The notes below the pieces were generated by a model. The model saw only the letters and a list, made by a program, of their open reading frames with translations, searched no databases and was not told where the DNA came from. A program made the translations under genes and the position numbers. 64,000 nt of DNA from Thermodesulfovibrio sp. 3907-1M (lineage in GTDB: Bacteria > Nitrospirota > Thermodesulfovibrionia > Thermodesulfovibrionales > Thermodesulfovibrionaceae), in the NCBI RefSeq assembly GCF_040450955.1, contig NZ_CP144373.1, positions 686,001 through 750,000 of the forward strand. Direction: 5' to 3'. This document shows, in pieces, positions 42,338-53,242 of this stretch (within the stretch, counting starts at the first letter, position 1; each line of letters starts with the position of its first letter).

Positions 42338-44122
42338 CTAAATATCAAGCTTTATGTGTAATTCTTTTAACTGCTTTAAATCAACCTCTGTAGGAGCCTC
42401 GCTGAGTGGACAGTAAGCTTTCTGAGTCTTCGGGAAAGCAATAACATCTCTCAGAGAACCTGCTCCAGTCATAAGCATAACAAGTCTATCAAGCCCTAAG
42501 GCTATTCCTCCATGGGGAGGTGCTCCATAACGTAAAGCTTCCACAAAAAATCCAAATCTTTTTTTAACTTCCTCTTCTGAAATACCAAGTATTCTAAATA
42601 TCTGCTCCTGAAGCTCTGCTTTATGAATCCTGATGCTTCCACCACCAAGCTCATAACCATTGAGAACAATGTCATAAGCCTTTGCTTTTAAATCTTTTAC
42701 AGGACTTTGAGGATCTCTGAAAGCTTCTTCCGGAATCCTTAAAAGCTTTTCTATGTCCTCTTCCTTGGGAGATGTAAAAGGATGATGCATACTTACAAAT
42801 CTTTTTTCATCCTCGCTCCATTCAAAGAGAGGAAAATCAACTATCCATACAAAACTAAAACCTTCTCTTTTTACCCCTGCCCTCTCAGCAATTTCAAGCC
42901 TCAGTTTTCCTAATACCTCATTGACAACAGAGGCTTTATCAGCAACAAAAAGTAGCATGTCTCCATTTTCCACCCCTACTCTTTCAGTAACTTCTTTAAG
43001 AACTCCATCAGAGAAGAATTTTACAATAGGTGATTCAAATCCATTTTTAACTTTAATCCATGCAAGTCCTTTTGCACCAAAAGATTGGGCTAAGGCTACA
43101 AATTTGTCTATTTCACTGCGTGTTAATGTTGAAAAACCTTTTCCACATATTGCTTTTACAACTCCGCCTTTTTCAATAGTATCAAGAAAAACTTTAAATT
43201 GACAGTTTTTTACAATCTCAGTTACATCATGAATCTCAAACCCAAATCTTAAATCAGGTTTATCTGAGCCATATTTATTCATTGCCTCTTCATAAGTAAG
43301 GCTCTTAAAAGGCAGTTCAATCTCAATAGAAAGCACCTCTTTGAAACACTTAAAAAGCAACTCTTCAACAATTTGCAAAATATCCTGAATATCAACAAAG
43401 GACATCTCAAGGTCAATCTGTGTGAATTCTGGTTGCCTGTCTGCTCTCAGGTCTTCATCTCTGAAGCAGCGGACAATCTGAAAATATCTATCAAATCCTG
43501 AGATCATAAGAATCTGCTTAAAAAGCTGGGGAGATTGAGGAAGAGCATAAAATGTTCCAGGATTGAGCCTGCTTGGAACAAGAAAATCTCTCGCACCCTC
43601 TGGTGTGGATTTTGTAAGCATTGGAGTTTCTATTTCAAGAAACCCCTTAGTATCAAGAAAATTTCTTACCGAGATCGTTACTTTATGTCTTATAAAAAAA
43701 TTTCTCTGCATCTCTGCTCTGCGAAGATCAAGATAACGATATTTTAATCTCAGAAGCTCACCTGTCTCTGATGCTTCATCAAGCTGAAAGGGCAGAGACT
43801 TTGATGTAGACAAAATTTCAAGTTCTGAAACCCAGAGTTCTACATTACCTGTAATAAGCTCTGGATTTTCAGTCCCTTCGGGTCTTCTTCTGAGAATACC
43901 TTTTACAGAAATAACACATTCTGTTCTTAAGTTATGAGCTTTTTTATGGGTTTCTTCAGAGATTTCAGGACTAAAAACAATCTGAATAATTCCTGTTCTG
44001 TCACGGAGATCAACAAAAATTAAACCACCATGATCTCTTCTGCGAAAAACCCATCCACATAGTCTCAATTCACTGCCAACTTCTTCTTCTTTAACTTCAG
44101 CACAATATTTATCGCGAAACAT
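42338..44122 (-). CDS. aspS: Aspartyl-tRNA synthetase (bacterial type)
   Basis: AspS charges tRNA-Asp. The 594 residues carry the N-terminal OB anticodon-binding domain ([19 protein letters not shown]), the class II core (motif 2 [20 protein letters not shown], motif 3 GLDRLVMLM) and the GAD insertion domain typical of bacteria. Discriminating versus Asp/Asn-dual enzymes is not possible by eye. A GAGGAGG ribosome site precedes the ATG and an extended -10 promoter lies 34 nt upstream. Confidence 0.97.
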   Translation of the reverse strand: MFRDKYCAEVKEEEVGSELRLCGWVFRRRDHGGLIFVDLRDRTGIIQIVFSPEISEETHKKAHNLRTECVISVKGILRRRPEGTENPELITGNVELWVSELEILSTSKSLPFQLDEASETGELLRLKYRYLDLRRAEMQRNFFIRHKVTISVRNFLDTKGFLEIETPMLTKSTPEGARDFLVPSRLNPGTFYALPQSPQLFKQILMISGFDRYFQIVRCFRDEDLRADRQPEFTQIDLEMSFVDIQDILQIVEELLFKCFKEVLSIEIELPFKSLTYEEAMNKYGSDKPDLRFGFEIHDVTEIVKNCQFKVFLDTIEKGGVVKAICGKGFSTLTRSEIDKFVALAQSFGAKGLAWIKVKNGFESPIVKFFSDGVLKEVTERVGVENGDMLLFVADKASVVNEVLGKLRLEIAERAGVKREGFSFVWIVDFPLFEWSEDEKRFVSMHHPFTSPKEEDIEKLLRIPEEAFRDPQSPVKDLKAKAYDIVLNGYELGGGSIRIHKAELQEQIFRILGISEEEVKKRFGFFVEALRYGAPPHGGIALGLDRLVMLMTGAGSLRDVIAFPKTQKAYCPLSEAPTEVDLKQLKELHIKLDI

Positions 44123-44155
44123 TTCTCCTCCTCAGAATTGATTTCATAAATTTTT

Positions 44156-44164
44156 ATTATAGCA
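44156..44164 (-). promoter_or_regulatory. Extended -10 promoter of aspS
   Basis: Read on the minus strand, TGCTATAAT (44164-44156) is a perfect extended -10 element. No good -35 is seen, as is common with extended -10 promoters. The start site would be near 44149, with a leader of about 27 nt holding the ribosome site. Confidence 0.65.
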
Positions 44165-44198
44165 AAACAGCTATATCCAATAAAAATCGGATACTGCT

Positions 44199-44251
44199 AC
44201 CTGAGATTGTAAAACATACCGGGATAACATACTCTGTTCGCAATCTCAGGT
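44199..44251. repeat. Perfect 11 bp inverted repeat between aspS and pyrR
   Basis: ACCTGAGATTG (44199-44209) and its exact complement CAATCTCAGGT (44241-44251) flank 31 nt. It lies between two divergent promoters, just upstream of the pyrR -35. It could be a regulator-binding site pair, a cruciform or a small repeat element. It has no U-run and sits outside both transcripts, so it is not a terminator. Confidence 0.75.
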
Positions 44252-44254
44252 TAA

Positions 44255-44283
44255 TAGAAAAATTTTTTAAAATTGTGTATAAT
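44255..44283 (+). promoter_or_regulatory. Promoter of the pyr-pur operon
   Basis: TAGAAA (44255-44260), a 17 nt spacer and a perfect TATAAT (44278-44283). The start site should be near 44290, giving a leader of about 75 nt before pyrR. Confidence 0.65.
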
Positions 44284-44298
44284 GTATTGATTTTGGGT

Positions 44299-44324
44299 TT
44301 AATCTGATTAAGGAGACTGTCAGA
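44299..44324 (+). promoter_or_regulatory. pyrR leader symmetry elements
   Basis: A 6+1+6 palindrome, TTAATCTGATTAA (44299-44311), begins about 10 nt after the predicted start site. A weak 5 bp hairpin (44303-44307 with 44320-44324) precedes a run of T. I do not see the PyrR RNA-loop consensus known from Bacillus attenuators, so the mode of control is open. Confidence 0.35.
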
Positions 44325-44365
44325 ATTTTTTCAGAAATGGTAAGAAAGAAAATCAGGACAAAAGC

Positions 44366-44896
44366 ATGGAAAAAGAACTTCTCAATGAAAAAGAAATAGA
44401 AAGAATCCTGACAAGGATAACCCACGAGATATTGGAAAAAAATAAAGGTGCTGAAAATATCTGTCTGATAGGGATTGTTACAGGAGGAGTTTATCTTGCT
44501 GAAAGAATAAAAAATAAGATAAAAGAGACTGAAGGTGTTGATGTGCCCTTAGGTATTCTGGATATATCCTTTTACAGGGATGATATAAATATTTCAAAAA
44601 AGCGAAAACCAATAAAACCTACCAATATCCCATTTAGCATAGAGGGCAAAAATGTTATCCTCGTTGACGATGTGCTTTTCACAGGAAGATCAACAAGGGC
44701 AGCAATGGATGCATTGATGGACTTTGGCAGACCTGCTCAGATACAGCTTGCCGTATTAATTGATAGAGGACACAGGGAGCTTCCAATTATGGCTAACTAT
44801 ACAGGTAAATACATTCCCACTTCAAGGGACGAAAAAATAAAGGTAAATTTTAAAGAAGTTGCGGGTAGAGACTCTGTGTTATTAATTAAACAATGA
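44366..44896 (+). CDS. pyrR: Bifunctional pyr operon regulator / uracil phosphoribosyltransferase
   Basis: PyrR is a type I phosphoribosyltransferase that in Gram-positives binds pyr mRNA in response to UMP; it also has weak uracil PRTase activity. The 176 residues show GIVTGGVYLAERI, the PRPP loop VILVDDVLFTGRSTRAAM, LIDRGHRELP and YTGKYIPTS, all family hallmarks. It is first in the nine-gene operon, as expected of a regulator. The leader RNA does not show an obvious PyrR attenuator. Overlaps pyrB by 4 nt. Confidence 0.95.
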   Translation: MEKELLNEKEIERILTRITHEILEKNKGAENICLIGIVTGGVYLAERIKNKIKETEGVDVPLGILDISFYRDDINISKKRKPIKPTNIPFSIEGKNVILVDDVLFTGRSTRAAMDALMDFGRPAQIQLAVLIDRGHRELPIMANYTGKYIPTSRDEKIKVNFKEVAGRDSVLLIKQ

Positions 44897-45801
44897 AAGA
44901 CCTTATAGGAATAAAAGAGCTTTCAAGGCAGGATATTGAGGAAATCCTCAATACCGCTAAGGCTTTTAAAGAGGTTCTTCAAAGAGACATTAAAAAAGTT
45001 CCAACCCTAAGAGGTAAGACGGCAATCAATCTTTTCTTTGAACCATCAACAAGAACAAGAACATCCTTTGAACTGGCGGAGAAGCGTCTTAGCCTTGATG
45101 TGCTTAACTTTTCAGTAAGCACAAGCAGCGTTGTAAAGGGAGAAACCCTTTATGATACATTAAAAACCATTGAGGCATACAATGTTGACTATATTGTTAT
45201 AAGACATCCCTGTTCAGGAGCAGCAAAGTTTGTAGCAAATCATACTCCAGCCTGTGTTATAAATGCAGGAGATGGAACAAATGAGCATCCCACTCAGGCA
45301 TTGCTTGATGCTTTTAGCATTCTTGAGATTAAAGGTAGACTTGATGGACTCAAAATTGCTATTGTGGGGGATATAATTCACAGCAGGGTTGCGCGTTCAA
45401 ATCTTTATCTTTTAAGCAAGTTTGACACTGAGATAAGGTTTGTTGGACCTCCTACTGTTGTCCCTGGGTATGCACCTGATAATGTGAAAATTTTTTATGA
45501 CCTTAAAGAAGGTATAAAAGATTCAGATGTGATAATGCTTCTCAGGATTCAGCTTGAAAGACAGAATGCAGCATTTATACCATCTCTAAAAGAGTATTTT
45601 CATGTTTGGGGAGTAAAAAAGGATGTTTTTTCATACATTAAAGACGATGCAATTATTATGCATCCGGGTCCAATGAACAGAGGAGTTGAGATTTCCACGG
45701 AAGTGGCAGACAGTTCTCGTTCAATAATTCTCAGACAGGTAACAAACGGAATTGCTACAAGAATGGCTGTTATATATCTTTTAACTCCAAGGGAGGCATA
45801 G
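44893..45801 (+). CDS. pyrB: Aspartate carbamoyltransferase catalytic chain
   Basis: PyrB makes carbamoyl-aspartate, the committed pyrimidine step. The 302 residues contain the carbamoyl-phosphate motif FFEPSTRTRTSFE, the SSVVKGET loop, HPTQALLD, GDIIHSRVARSN and the MHPGPMNRG loop. No regulatory pyrI gene is present here; PyrB directly before PyrC is the arrangement seen in species where the two associate as a complex. The stop is directly followed by the pyrC start. Confidence 0.97.
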   Translation: MKDLIGIKELSRQDIEEILNTAKAFKEVLQRDIKKVPTLRGKTAINLFFEPSTRTRTSFELAEKRLSLDVLNFSVSTSSVVKGETLYDTLKTIEAYNVDYIVIRHPCSGAAKFVANHTPACVINAGDGTNEHPTQALLDAFSILEIKGRLDGLKIAIVGDIIHSRVARSNLYLLSKFDTEIRFVGPPTVVPGYAPDNVKIFYDLKEGIKDSDVIMLLRIQLERQNAAFIPSLKEYFHVWGVKKDVFSYIKDDAIIMHPGPMNRGVEISTEVADSSRSIILRQVTNGIATRMAVIYLLTPREA

Positions 45802-47130
45802 TTGATTATTAAAATTTACAATGCTTACATAATTGACCCCTTTACTGACAAAGAGGCAGTTGCTGATATAGTGGTTGAAAACGGAATTATTTCCAGATTA
45901 ATCTTTAAGTCTCAAGCCTTAAGCCTTAAGCCTGACACAAAGCCCTCAGCCTTAAACATTAAGCCTGACCTTATAGAAATAGATGCCCGAGGGCTTTATG
46001 TTTTCCCCGGTCTCATTGATATGCATGCCCACTTAAGAGAACCAGGATATGAATACAAGGAAACCATTCGCACAGGAACTCTTGCTGCTGTAAAAGGTGG
46101 CTTTACCTCTGTGTGTTGCATGGCAAATACTAATCCTGTAAATGACAATCCAGAGGTTACATACTACATTCTTGCAAAGGCAAACGAGGAGGGTAATTGC
46201 GATGTATATCCAATAGGAGCTATTACAAAGGGACTTAAAGGTGAGGAACTTTCTGAAATGGCAATGCTGAGGCAGGCAGGCTGTGTTGCCTTCTCAGATG
46301 ATGGCATGCCTGTAATGAATGCAATGATAATGAGAAGAGCTCTTGAGTATTCTAAAGCAGTGGGTGCTCCAATTATATCCCACTGCGAAGACCTCTTTTT
46401 AAGTGAAAATGGAGCAATGAATGAAGGCAAACTCTCCTTTTATATGGGACTTAAAGGAATCCCCAGGGCAGCAGAGGAAGTTATGGTTGCAAGGGATATA
46501 ATTTTATGCAAACACTTTCATGCACCTTTACACATTGCTCATGTATCAACTAAAGGCTCTGTTGATTTGATAAAAAAAGCTAAAGAGGAAGGAGTGCCTG
46601 TAACAGCTGAGACCTGTCCCCATTACTTTAGTCTTACTGAGGAGGCTGTAAGAGATTATAATACCAATGCTAAAGTAAATCCTCCATTACGCACAGAACA
46701 AGACAGAGAAGCAATAAAAGAGGCACTCAAGGAAGCAGTAGTTGATGTAATAGCCACAGATCATGCACCCCATAGCCTTGATGATAAAAACACTCCTTTT
46801 CAGGAGGCAGCAAATGGAATTTCCGGTCTTGAAACAGCTTTAGCTTTGAGCCTTAAACTGGTGCATGATAAAGTTTTAACTTTAAGACAACTAATTGAAA
46901 AATTTACTGTAAATCCCGCAAATATATTAAAGATAAATAAATCTGGCATCAAAGAAAAAGCAGAGGCTGATCTCATAGTTGTTGACATAAACAGACAATG
47001 GACAGTCAAAAAAGAAGAATTCGTCTCAATGGGGAAAAATACTCCCTTTGATGGTTGGCAACTTAAGGGGAAGGTTCTTATGACTGTAAAAGGTAGAAAA
47101 TTTTTTAATATGTGGCAGGAGGATAAATGA
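45802..47130 (+). CDS. pyrC: Dihydroorotase
   Basis: PyrC closes carbamoyl-aspartate to dihydroorotate with zinc. The 442 residues show GLIDMHAHLREPGYEYKET with the first metal histidines, the HCED and HIAHVST histidines and the catalytic Asp in VDVIATDHAPHS. It uses a TTG start directly after the pyrB stop, with GGGAGG upstream. Residues about 37-55 form a low-complexity insertion (LKPDTKPS and LNIKPD) encoded by an AAGCCTT-type DNA repeat, in a surface loop before the barrel. Metal and active-site residues are intact, so it should be active. Confidence 0.96.
   Translation: MIIKIYNAYIIDPFTDKEAVADIVVENGIISRLIFKSQALSLKPDTKPSALNIKPDLIEIDARGLYVFPGLIDMHAHLREPGYEYKETIRTGTLAAVKGGFTSVCCMANTNPVNDNPEVTYYILAKANEEGNCDVYPIGAITKGLKGEELSEMAMLRQAGCVAFSDDGMPVMNAMIMRRALEYSKAVGAPIISHCEDLFLSENGAMNEGKLSFYMGLKGIPRAAEEVMVARDIILCKHFHAPLHIAHVSTKGSVDLIKKAKEEGVPVTAETCPHYFSLTEEAVRDYNTNAKVNPPLRTEQDREAIKEALKEAVVDVIATDHAPHSLDDKNTPFQEAANGISGLETALALSLKLVHDKVLTLRQLIEKFTVNPANILKINKSGIKEKAEADLIVVDINRQWTVKKEEFVSMGKNTPFDGWQLKGKVLMTVKGRKFFNMWQEDK
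45914..45969 (+). repeat. AAGCCTT/AAGCCTG short repeats inside pyrC
   Basis: Two AAGCCTT heptamers and one AAGCCTG run head to tail at 45914-45934. A related, degenerate block (CAGCCTTAAACATTAAGCC) occurs at 45947-45965. The whole stays in frame and adds about 18 residues to dihydroorotase. Confidence 0.8.
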
Positions 47131-48209
47131 AAAAAGCAATGCTTGTTCTAAAGGATGGAACAGTGTTTGAAGGATACTCCTTTGGAGCAGAGGGAGAATC
47201 AATTGGAGAAGTTGTTTTTAATACATCAATGACCGGTTATCAGGAAATTCTTACAGACCCTTCATATAAAGGACAGATTGTTGTTATGACCTATACCCAG
47301 ATTGGAAACTACGGAGTAAATGATGAAGATGTGGAATCTCTTGGAGGACCAAAAGTTGAGGGATTTGTGGTGAGAGAATATAAAGACTATCCAAGTAACT
47401 GGAGAGCAGAGAGAAGTCTTGGAGAGTACCTTAAAAAGTATGGCATCGTGGGAATTCAGGGAATTGATACCAGAGCATTGACAAAACATTTAAGGGACAA
47501 AGGTGCTCAGATGGGAATTATATCAACAGAAGAGCTTGATCCTGTAAGCTTACATAAAAAAGTTCTTGCCCATCCTGATATATCAGAGATTGACCATGTT
47601 AGTGCCATGATGTGTAAAGAGCCTTATATGTACTTAAATAAAGAGGGTGCACCTCTCTGTGTTGTTTATGACTACGGAGTAAAACTGAGCATACTTAGAA
47701 ATTTAAAGAGAGTTGGATTTTCAGTCTATGTTGTACCTGGTAAAACATCTGCTGAGTATGTTCTTGAGATGAATCCTTCATGCGTGATGTTAAGTAATGG
47801 TCCTGGAGACCCGCAGATTCTCTCTTATGCAGTGGAAAATGTTAAAAAAATTATAGGTAAAAAGCCTGTATTCGGAATCTGCCTTGGTCATCAGATTTTA
47901 GGACTTGCCTTAGGAGGAAGGACATACAAACTTAAATTCGGTCATCACGGAGGAAATCATCCAGTTAAGGATCTAAAAACAGGAAGAATTTCTATAACAG
48001 CTCAGAATCATAACTACTGTGTTGATATTGCAAGTCTTAAAGGTCAGGTGAGGCTGACTCATAAAAATCTTTATGATGGAACAGAAGAAGGAATGGAACA
48101 TGTGGAGTATCCAATTTTTTCAGTGCAACACCATCCTGAAGCAGGACCAGGACCAAATGATGCCATTGATGTATTTGAAAGATTTATGGAAATCGTAAAA
48201 GGCTCGTAA
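47127..48209 (+). CDS. carA: Carbamoyl-phosphate synthase small (glutaminase) subunit
   Basis: CarA frees ammonia from glutamine and passes it to CarB for carbamoyl phosphate. The 360 residues show the N-terminal domain (LKDGTVFEGYSFGAEG, FNTSMTGYQEILTDPSY) and a class I amidotransferase with the nucleophile in FGICLGHQILGLALGG and catalytic His/Glu in VQHHPEAGPGPND. All catalytic residues are present. It overlaps pyrC by 4 nt and is separated from carB by one small gene. Confidence 0.98.
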   Translation: MKKAMLVLKDGTVFEGYSFGAEGESIGEVVFNTSMTGYQEILTDPSYKGQIVVMTYTQIGNYGVNDEDVESLGGPKVEGFVVREYKDYPSNWRAERSLGEYLKKYGIVGIQGIDTRALTKHLRDKGAQMGIISTEELDPVSLHKKVLAHPDISEIDHVSAMMCKEPYMYLNKEGAPLCVVYDYGVKLSILRNLKRVGFSVYVVPGKTSAEYVLEMNPSCVMLSNGPGDPQILSYAVENVKKIIGKKPVFGICLGHQILGLALGGRTYKLKFGHHGGNHPVKDLKTGRISITAQNHNYCVDIASLKGQVRLTHKNLYDGTEEGMEHVEYPIFSVQHHPEAGPGPNDAIDVFERFMEIVKGS

Positions 48210-48213
48210 GGTT

Positions 48214-48453
48214 ATGCCTGTAAAATATGATGAAATCTTTATTTCTACCATGCGTGAGATAAATATCTGCAAAGATTACATAAATGCCTATGAAAAGGAG
48301 ATTAAAAAACTTGAGAAAAAACTCGGTATCAGCTCTTCTCAAATAACTCAGGAGATGTTAAAGGACAAAAAAATAAAAAAACTTTATGAAAAAAACCTTG
48401 CCCTTCAAAGGGAAAAAGAAAGATTGAAAAGATTGGAGGAGCTTCTGAAATAG
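48214..48453 (+). CDS. Small coiled-coil protein between carA and carB
   Basis: A 79-residue protein with no family I recognise. It is highly charged and helical: an N-terminal helix with Tyr/Glu ([19 protein letters not shown]), a short loop [11 protein letters not shown], and a second helix rich in Lys, Glu and Leu. This would form a helical hairpin. There is no signal or membrane segment. It lies 4 nt after carA and 1 nt before carB, so it must be cotranscribed with both. It could act as a linker or chaperone for the CarAB complex or be unrelated to it. Confidence 0.7.
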   Translation: MPVKYDEIFISTMREINICKDYINAYEKEIKKLEKKLGISSSQITQEMLKDKKIKKLYEKNLALQREKERLKRLEELLK

Positions 48454-48454
48454 T

Positions 48455-51400
48455 ATGCCAAAGAGAACAGATATTAAAAAAATAATGATTATCGGCTCTG
48501 GTCCGATAATAATTGGTCAAGCCTGTGAGTTTGATTACTCTGGTGCACAGGCATGCAAAGCTTTAAAACAGGAAGGCTATCAGGTAGTGCTTGTTAACTC
48601 AAATCCTGCAACAATTATGACAGACCCTTCAATGGCTGATGCTACTTACATTGAACCTTTGACTGCAGAGATCCTTGAGTTAATTATAAAAAAGGAAAGA
48701 CCTGATGCTTTGCTTCCAACACTTGGTGGACAGACTGCTCTAAATCTTGCCGTAGAGCTTGGAGAAGCAGGAGTCCTTGAGAGATACTCTGTGGAGCTAA
48801 TTGGTGCAAATTTAAATGCTATAAAAAAAGCAGAGGACAGAGAACTCTTTAAACAGGCAATGACAAAAATAGGGCTTGATGTCCCCCGTTCAGCAACAGT
48901 GCATAGTTTAAAAGAAGGAGTTGAAGTAATTGAATGGATAGGTTTTCCTGCAATTTTAAGACCTGCCTTTACTCTGGGTGGAACAGGAGGGGGAATCGCA
49001 TACAATATTGAGGAGTTTAAAGAACTTCTTGAAAGAGCGCTTAAGCTGAGTCCCATAAGTCAGGTTCTTATTGAAGAGAGTCTTCTTGGATGGAAGGAGT
49101 TTGAGCTTGAAGTAATGAGAGATAAAGCAGACAATGTTGTAATCATATGTTCCATTGAAAATTTTGATCCAATGGGAGTTCATACAGGAGACTCCATCAC
49201 TGTTGCACCAGCACAGACTCTTACTGACAGAGAATATCAAATTATGCGTGACAGTGCCATCAAAGCAATAAGAGAGATAGGTGTTGACACAGGTGGAAGC
49301 AATATTCAGTTTGCAGTAAATCCTGAAAATGGAAGAATGTGCATAATAGAGATGAATCCAAGAGTATCACGGAGTTCTGCTTTAGCCAGTAAGGCAACAG
49401 GATTTCCAATAGCAAAAATAGCTGCCCGCCTTGCCGTGGGATACACACTGGATGAGATTCCCAATGACATAACAAAAATAACACCGGCAAGCTTTGAGCC
49501 AGTCCTTGATTATGTAGTTGTTAAAATACCAAGATTTACATTTGAAAAATTCCCAGAGGCAAATCCTGTGCTCACAACCCAGATGAAGTCAGTGGGAGAG
49601 GTAATGGCTATTGGAAGAACATTTAAGGAAGCACTTGGAAAGGCAATTCGCTCCCTTGAGATTGGCTCATACGGATTTGAGGAAATCAATAGTTCCGATG
49701 ATGAAATAAGATGGAGAATTAAAAATCCCAATGCTGAAAGGATTTGGTACTTAGCAGAAGCCATTCGTAGAGGATTCAGCATACAGGAGATATATGAATT
49801 GAGTAGAATTGATCCGTGGTTTTTAAACAACATAAAAGAGATCCTGGAGATTGAAAACAAACTGAAAACTGAAGAATTAAATCATGATCTTGTCTTTGAA
49901 TCCAAACAAAATGGTATTTCTGACAAAAGAATAGCAATGCTTACTGGTAAAAAAGAAGAAGAAATAAGGCAGATGAGAGAAAAATTCAACATAAAGCCTG
50001 TCTATAAACTTGTTGATACCTGTGCAGCAGAGTTTGTAGCCTATACTCCATATATGTATTCCTGCTATGAAAAAGGATTTTATCGTCTTCAACCTGAAGC
50101 CACTGCCTTTAAACACCAAACCATAGTAGATGCTGATGCTCCACCTTCTGAAAATAAAAATAAAGTCATAATTCTTGGTTCAGGACCTAATAGAATAGGA
50201 CAGGGAATTGAGTTTGACTACTGCTGTGTTCATTCAGTCTTTGGTTTAAGAGAGCTTGGATATGAAACAATAATGATAAATTGTAATCCAGAGACAGTGA
50301 GCACAGATTATGACACTTCAGACAGACTTTATTTTGAACCCTTAACTCTTGAAGATGTCTTACACATTATTGAAAGAGAAAAACCACTTGGAGTTATACT
50401 TCAGTTTGGAGGACAGACACCTCTGAAGCTTGCAAAGGCTCTTGAAGCTCATGGTGTAAATATTCTCGGAACAAAGGCAGATGCAATTGACAGAGCTGAG
50501 GACAGGAAAAGATTTAAAGAACTGGTAGATAAATTAAATTTAAAACAGCCTCCAAGTGGAACAGCCACATCTCTTGAAGAAGCCCTGAAAATAGCAAATG
50601 AACTTGGATATCCCATTCTTGTAAGACCATCCTATGTGCTTGGAGGAAGAGCTATGGAGATTGTTTATGATGAAGAGTCTTTGCGTAGATATATGAGAGA
50701 GGCAGTAAAAGCCTCAGAAGACCATCCAGTGCTAATTGATAGATATCTTGAAGATGCCATTGAGGTGGATGTTGATGCAATCTCCGATGGAGTTGATGTG
50801 ATTGTTGCTGGTATAATGCAGCACATTGAAGAAGCAGGAATTCATTCTGGAGACTCTGCCTGCTCACTTCCACCTTACAGTCTTCCAGAAGAGATAATTC
50901 AAAAAATTAAGGAAGAAACCATTGCCATTGCAAAGGAACTTGAAGTCAAAGGACTTATGAATGTTCAGTATGCTGTAAAAGATGGAGAGGTCTATGTTTT
51001 GGAGGTAAATCCCCGTGCGTCAAGAACAATTCCCTATGTGAGTAAAAGCATAGGAGTCCCTCTTGCAGCAATGGCAGCAAAGATTATGGTTGGTAAAACA
51101 TTAAAGGAGCTGGGACTTACAAATCACATAAAAATGCCCTATGTGACAGTGAAAGAAGCTATTTTCCCATTTGATAAATTCCCTGAAGTGGATGTTATTC
51201 TCGGTCCTGAGATGAAATCAACTGGGGAAGTAATGGGAATAGATGAAGACTTTGGACTTGCCTATGCCAAGGCTCAGATGAGCGCAATGGGTAAAATTCC
51301 TTTAAGTGGAAAAGTATTTATAAGTGTAAAGGATAGGGATAAAGCTCTTGTTTTACCTATTGCAAAGGAGTTTATAGAGCTTGGTTTTACAGTGATTGCC

Positions 51401-51712
51401 ACTCGGGGAACTGCCAGATTTTTGAAAGAAAGGGGATTAAATGTGGAAACTATAAATAAACTCCAGGAAGGTCGTCCCCATGTCCTTGATTTAATAAAAA
51501 ACAGACAGATTCACTTTATAATAAACACGGTTTTCGGTAAGCAGTCACAAAAGGACTCAATGTACATAAGGAGAGGAGCTTTGCAATACAAAATTCCGTA
51601 TACTACAACCATCTCTGGAGCTAATGCAATTGTTAAAGCCATAAAAAGGCTTAAAGAAAGCAAAATTAAAGTAAAATCAATACAGGAATACCACAGGGAG
51701 GTGCTCGGGTGA
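48455..51712 (+). CDS. carB: Carbamoyl-phosphate synthase large subunit
   Basis: CarB makes carbamoyl phosphate from bicarbonate, ammonia and two ATP. The 1085-residue protein has two homologous ATP-grasp halves: [19 protein letters not shown] begins the first and [18 protein letters not shown] the second. An oligomerisation domain lies between, and a C-terminal MGS-like allosteric domain follows ([25 protein letters not shown]). Length and domains are complete. It overlaps purH by 4 nt, joining the pyrimidine genes to purine genes. Confidence 0.98.
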   Translation: MPKRTDIKKIMIIGSGPIIIGQACEFDYSGAQACKALKQEGYQVVLVNSNPATIMTDPSMADATYIEPLTAEILELIIKKERPDALLPTLGGQTALNLAVELGEAGVLERYSVELIGANLNAIKKAEDRELFKQAMTKIGLDVPRSATVHSLKEGVEVIEWIGFPAILRPAFTLGGTGGGIAYNIEEFKELLERALKLSPISQVLIEESLLGWKEFELEVMRDKADNVVIICSIENFDPMGVHTGDSITVAPAQTLTDREYQIMRDSAIKAIREIGVDTGGSNIQFAVNPENGRMCIIEMNPRVSRSSALASKATGFPIAKIAARLAVGYTLDEIPNDITKITPASFEPVLDYVVVKIPRFTFEKFPEANPVLTTQMKSVGEVMAIGRTFKEALGKAIRSLEIGSYGFEEINSSDDEIRWRIKNPNAERIWYLAEAIRRGFSIQEIYELSRIDPWFLNNIKEILEIENKLKTEELNHDLVFESKQNGISDKRIAMLTGKKEEEIRQMREKFNIKPVYKLVDTCAAEFVAYTPYMYSCYEKGFYRLQPEATAFKHQTIVDADAPPSENKNKVIILGSGPNRIGQGIEFDYCCVHSVFGLRELGYETIMINCNPETVSTDYDTSDRLYFEPLTLEDVLHIIEREKPLGVILQFGGQTPLKLAKALEAHGVNILGTKADAIDRAEDRKRFKELVDKLNLKQPPSGTATSLEEALKIANELGYPILVRPSYVLGGRAMEIVYDEESLRRYMREAVKASEDHPVLIDRYLEDAIEVDVDAISDGVDVIVAGIMQHIEEAGIHSGDSACSLPPYSLPEEIIQKIKEETIAIAKELEVKGLMNVQYAVKDGEVYVLEVNPRASRTIPYVSKSIGVPLAAMAAKIMVGKTLKELGLTNHIKMPYVTVKEAIFPFDKFPEVDVILGPEMKSTGEVMGIDEDFGLAYAKAQMSAMGKIPLSGKVFISVKDRDKALVLPIAKEFIELGFTVIATRGTARFLKERGLNVETINKLQEGRPHVLDLIKNRQIHFIINTVFGKQSQKDSMYIRRGALQYKIPYTTTISGANAIVKAIKRLKESKIKVKSIQEYHREVLG

Positions 51713-53241
51713 TAAAAAGGGCATTAATAAGTGTATCTGAAAAAAGGGGATTAATAGAGTTTGCAAAGGAACTTTTTCAGCTGGGAGTGGAGATTATCTC
51801 TACAGGTGGAACAGCAAAAATTTTAAGGGAAGCTGGAATAAATGTGATAGATGTTTCAGAGTATACAGGCTTTCCTGAAATTATGGATGGCAGGGTAAAA
51901 ACCCTTCATCCACTTATTCACGGTGGAATACTGGCACGAAGGAGCAACAGAAATGACATAGATGCAATGCAAAGGCTGGGAATTAAACCCATTGACGTGG
52001 TGGTTGTTAATCTCTATCCCTTTGAAGCAACAATAAAAAAAGAAGATGTCACTATTGAAGAAGCCATTGAAAACATTGATATTGGCGGACCTACACTGCT
52101 GAGAGCTGCAGCTAAAAACTACAAAGATGTGATAGTTATTGTTGACCCTGATGATTATCCTTCCATAATTGAGGCTCTTAAAAAAGGGGAAGTTTCTACA
52201 GAAAAAAGATTTGAACTTGCAAAGAAGGTCTTTTCTCATACAGCAAGATATGATGCCTTAATTGCAGATTATTTTGATAAAATCAGTTCTTCAGCCTTTA
52301 AAGAGGACTGGACATTGCCATTAAAAATGGTGCAAACATTAAGATACGGAGAAAATCCTCATCAGAAAGCAGCACTATATGCATTGAATGAAACTCCATC
52401 ATTGATAGATGCAGAAGTACTGCAGGGCAAAGAGATGTCCTTTAATAACTATCTTGACACTCATTCAGCAGTTCTTTTAGCTTCAGAATTTGAACAACCA
52501 GTCTGTGTAATTGTAAAACACAACAATCCCTGTGGAGTAGCAATTGCTGAGGATCCTCTGGATGCTTATAAAAAAGCCTTTGAATGTGATCCTGTAAGTG
52601 CTTTTGGTGGAATAATTGCTTTTAACAGAGTTGTGGATAAAACCACGGCAGAAGAAGTTATTCAAACTTTTTATGAGGTTGTTATTGCGCCAGGATTTGA
52701 TGAAGAATCATTGAAAATTTTTTCAAAAAAGAAAAATCTGAGATTACTGAAATTTCCAGCTCTTTCTGATAAAATTAAACCATCAGGTTTTGATTTAAAG
52801 AGAATTATCGGTGGATTTATAGTGCAGCAGTGGGATACTCTTGAGGATGAATTTTCTCAGGCAAAGATTGTAACAAAGAGAAAGCCCACAGAGGATGAAT
52901 GGAGAGCTTTAAAGTTTGCATGGAAGGTTTGCAAACATGTAAAATCAAATGCCATTGTTTATGCAAGAGAGGACAAAACAGTGGGACTTGGAATTGGTCA
53001 GACAAGCAGAGTATTTTCAGCAAAGATAGGTGCAATGCATGCCTTAAGTCCATTAAAAGGAACTGTGGTCGCATCTGATGGATTCTTCCCATTCAGAGAT
53101 AACATTGATGTCCTTGCACAAAATGGAGTAACTGCTATAATTCAGCCAGGTGGATCTGTCCGAGACCAGGAAGTAATTGACGCAGCAGACCAGTATGGTA
53201 TGGCAATGGTATTTACAGGAATAAGACATTTCAGGCACTAA
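51709..53241 (+). CDS. purH: Bifunctional AICAR transformylase / IMP cyclohydrolase
   Basis: PurH performs the last two steps to IMP. The 510 residues contain an N-terminal MGS-fold cyclohydrolase ([42 protein letters not shown]) and the C-terminal transformylase ([53 protein letters not shown]). Both catalytic regions are intact. It has a GTG start overlapping the carB stop and lies 1 nt before the protoglobin/PsiE gene. Confidence 0.97.
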   Translation: MIKRALISVSEKRGLIEFAKELFQLGVEIISTGGTAKILREAGINVIDVSEYTGFPEIMDGRVKTLHPLIHGGILARRSNRNDIDAMQRLGIKPIDVVVVNLYPFEATIKKEDVTIEEAIENIDIGGPTLLRAAAKNYKDVIVIVDPDDYPSIIEALKKGEVSTEKRFELAKKVFSHTARYDALIADYFDKISSSAFKEDWTLPLKMVQTLRYGENPHQKAALYALNETPSLIDAEVLQGKEMSFNNYLDTHSAVLLASEFEQPVCVIVKHNNPCGVAIAEDPLDAYKKAFECDPVSAFGGIIAFNRVVDKTTAEEVIQTFYEVVIAPGFDEESLKIFSKKKNLRLLKFPALSDKIKPSGFDLKRIIGGFIVQQWDTLEDEFSQAKIVTKRKPTEDEWRALKFAWKVCKHVKSNAIVYAREDKTVGLGIGQTSRVFSAKIGAMHALSPLKGTVVASDGFFPFRDNIDVLAQNGVTAIIQPGGSVRDQEVIDAADQYGMAMVFTGIRHFRH

Positions 53242-53242
53242 G

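Noticed and set aside
44290-44365. PyrR-dependent attenuator in the pyrR leader
   Set aside because: I could not find the known PyrR-binding loop consensus or a strong terminator/antiterminator pair; only weak hairpins are present. Kept as an open question and not called.
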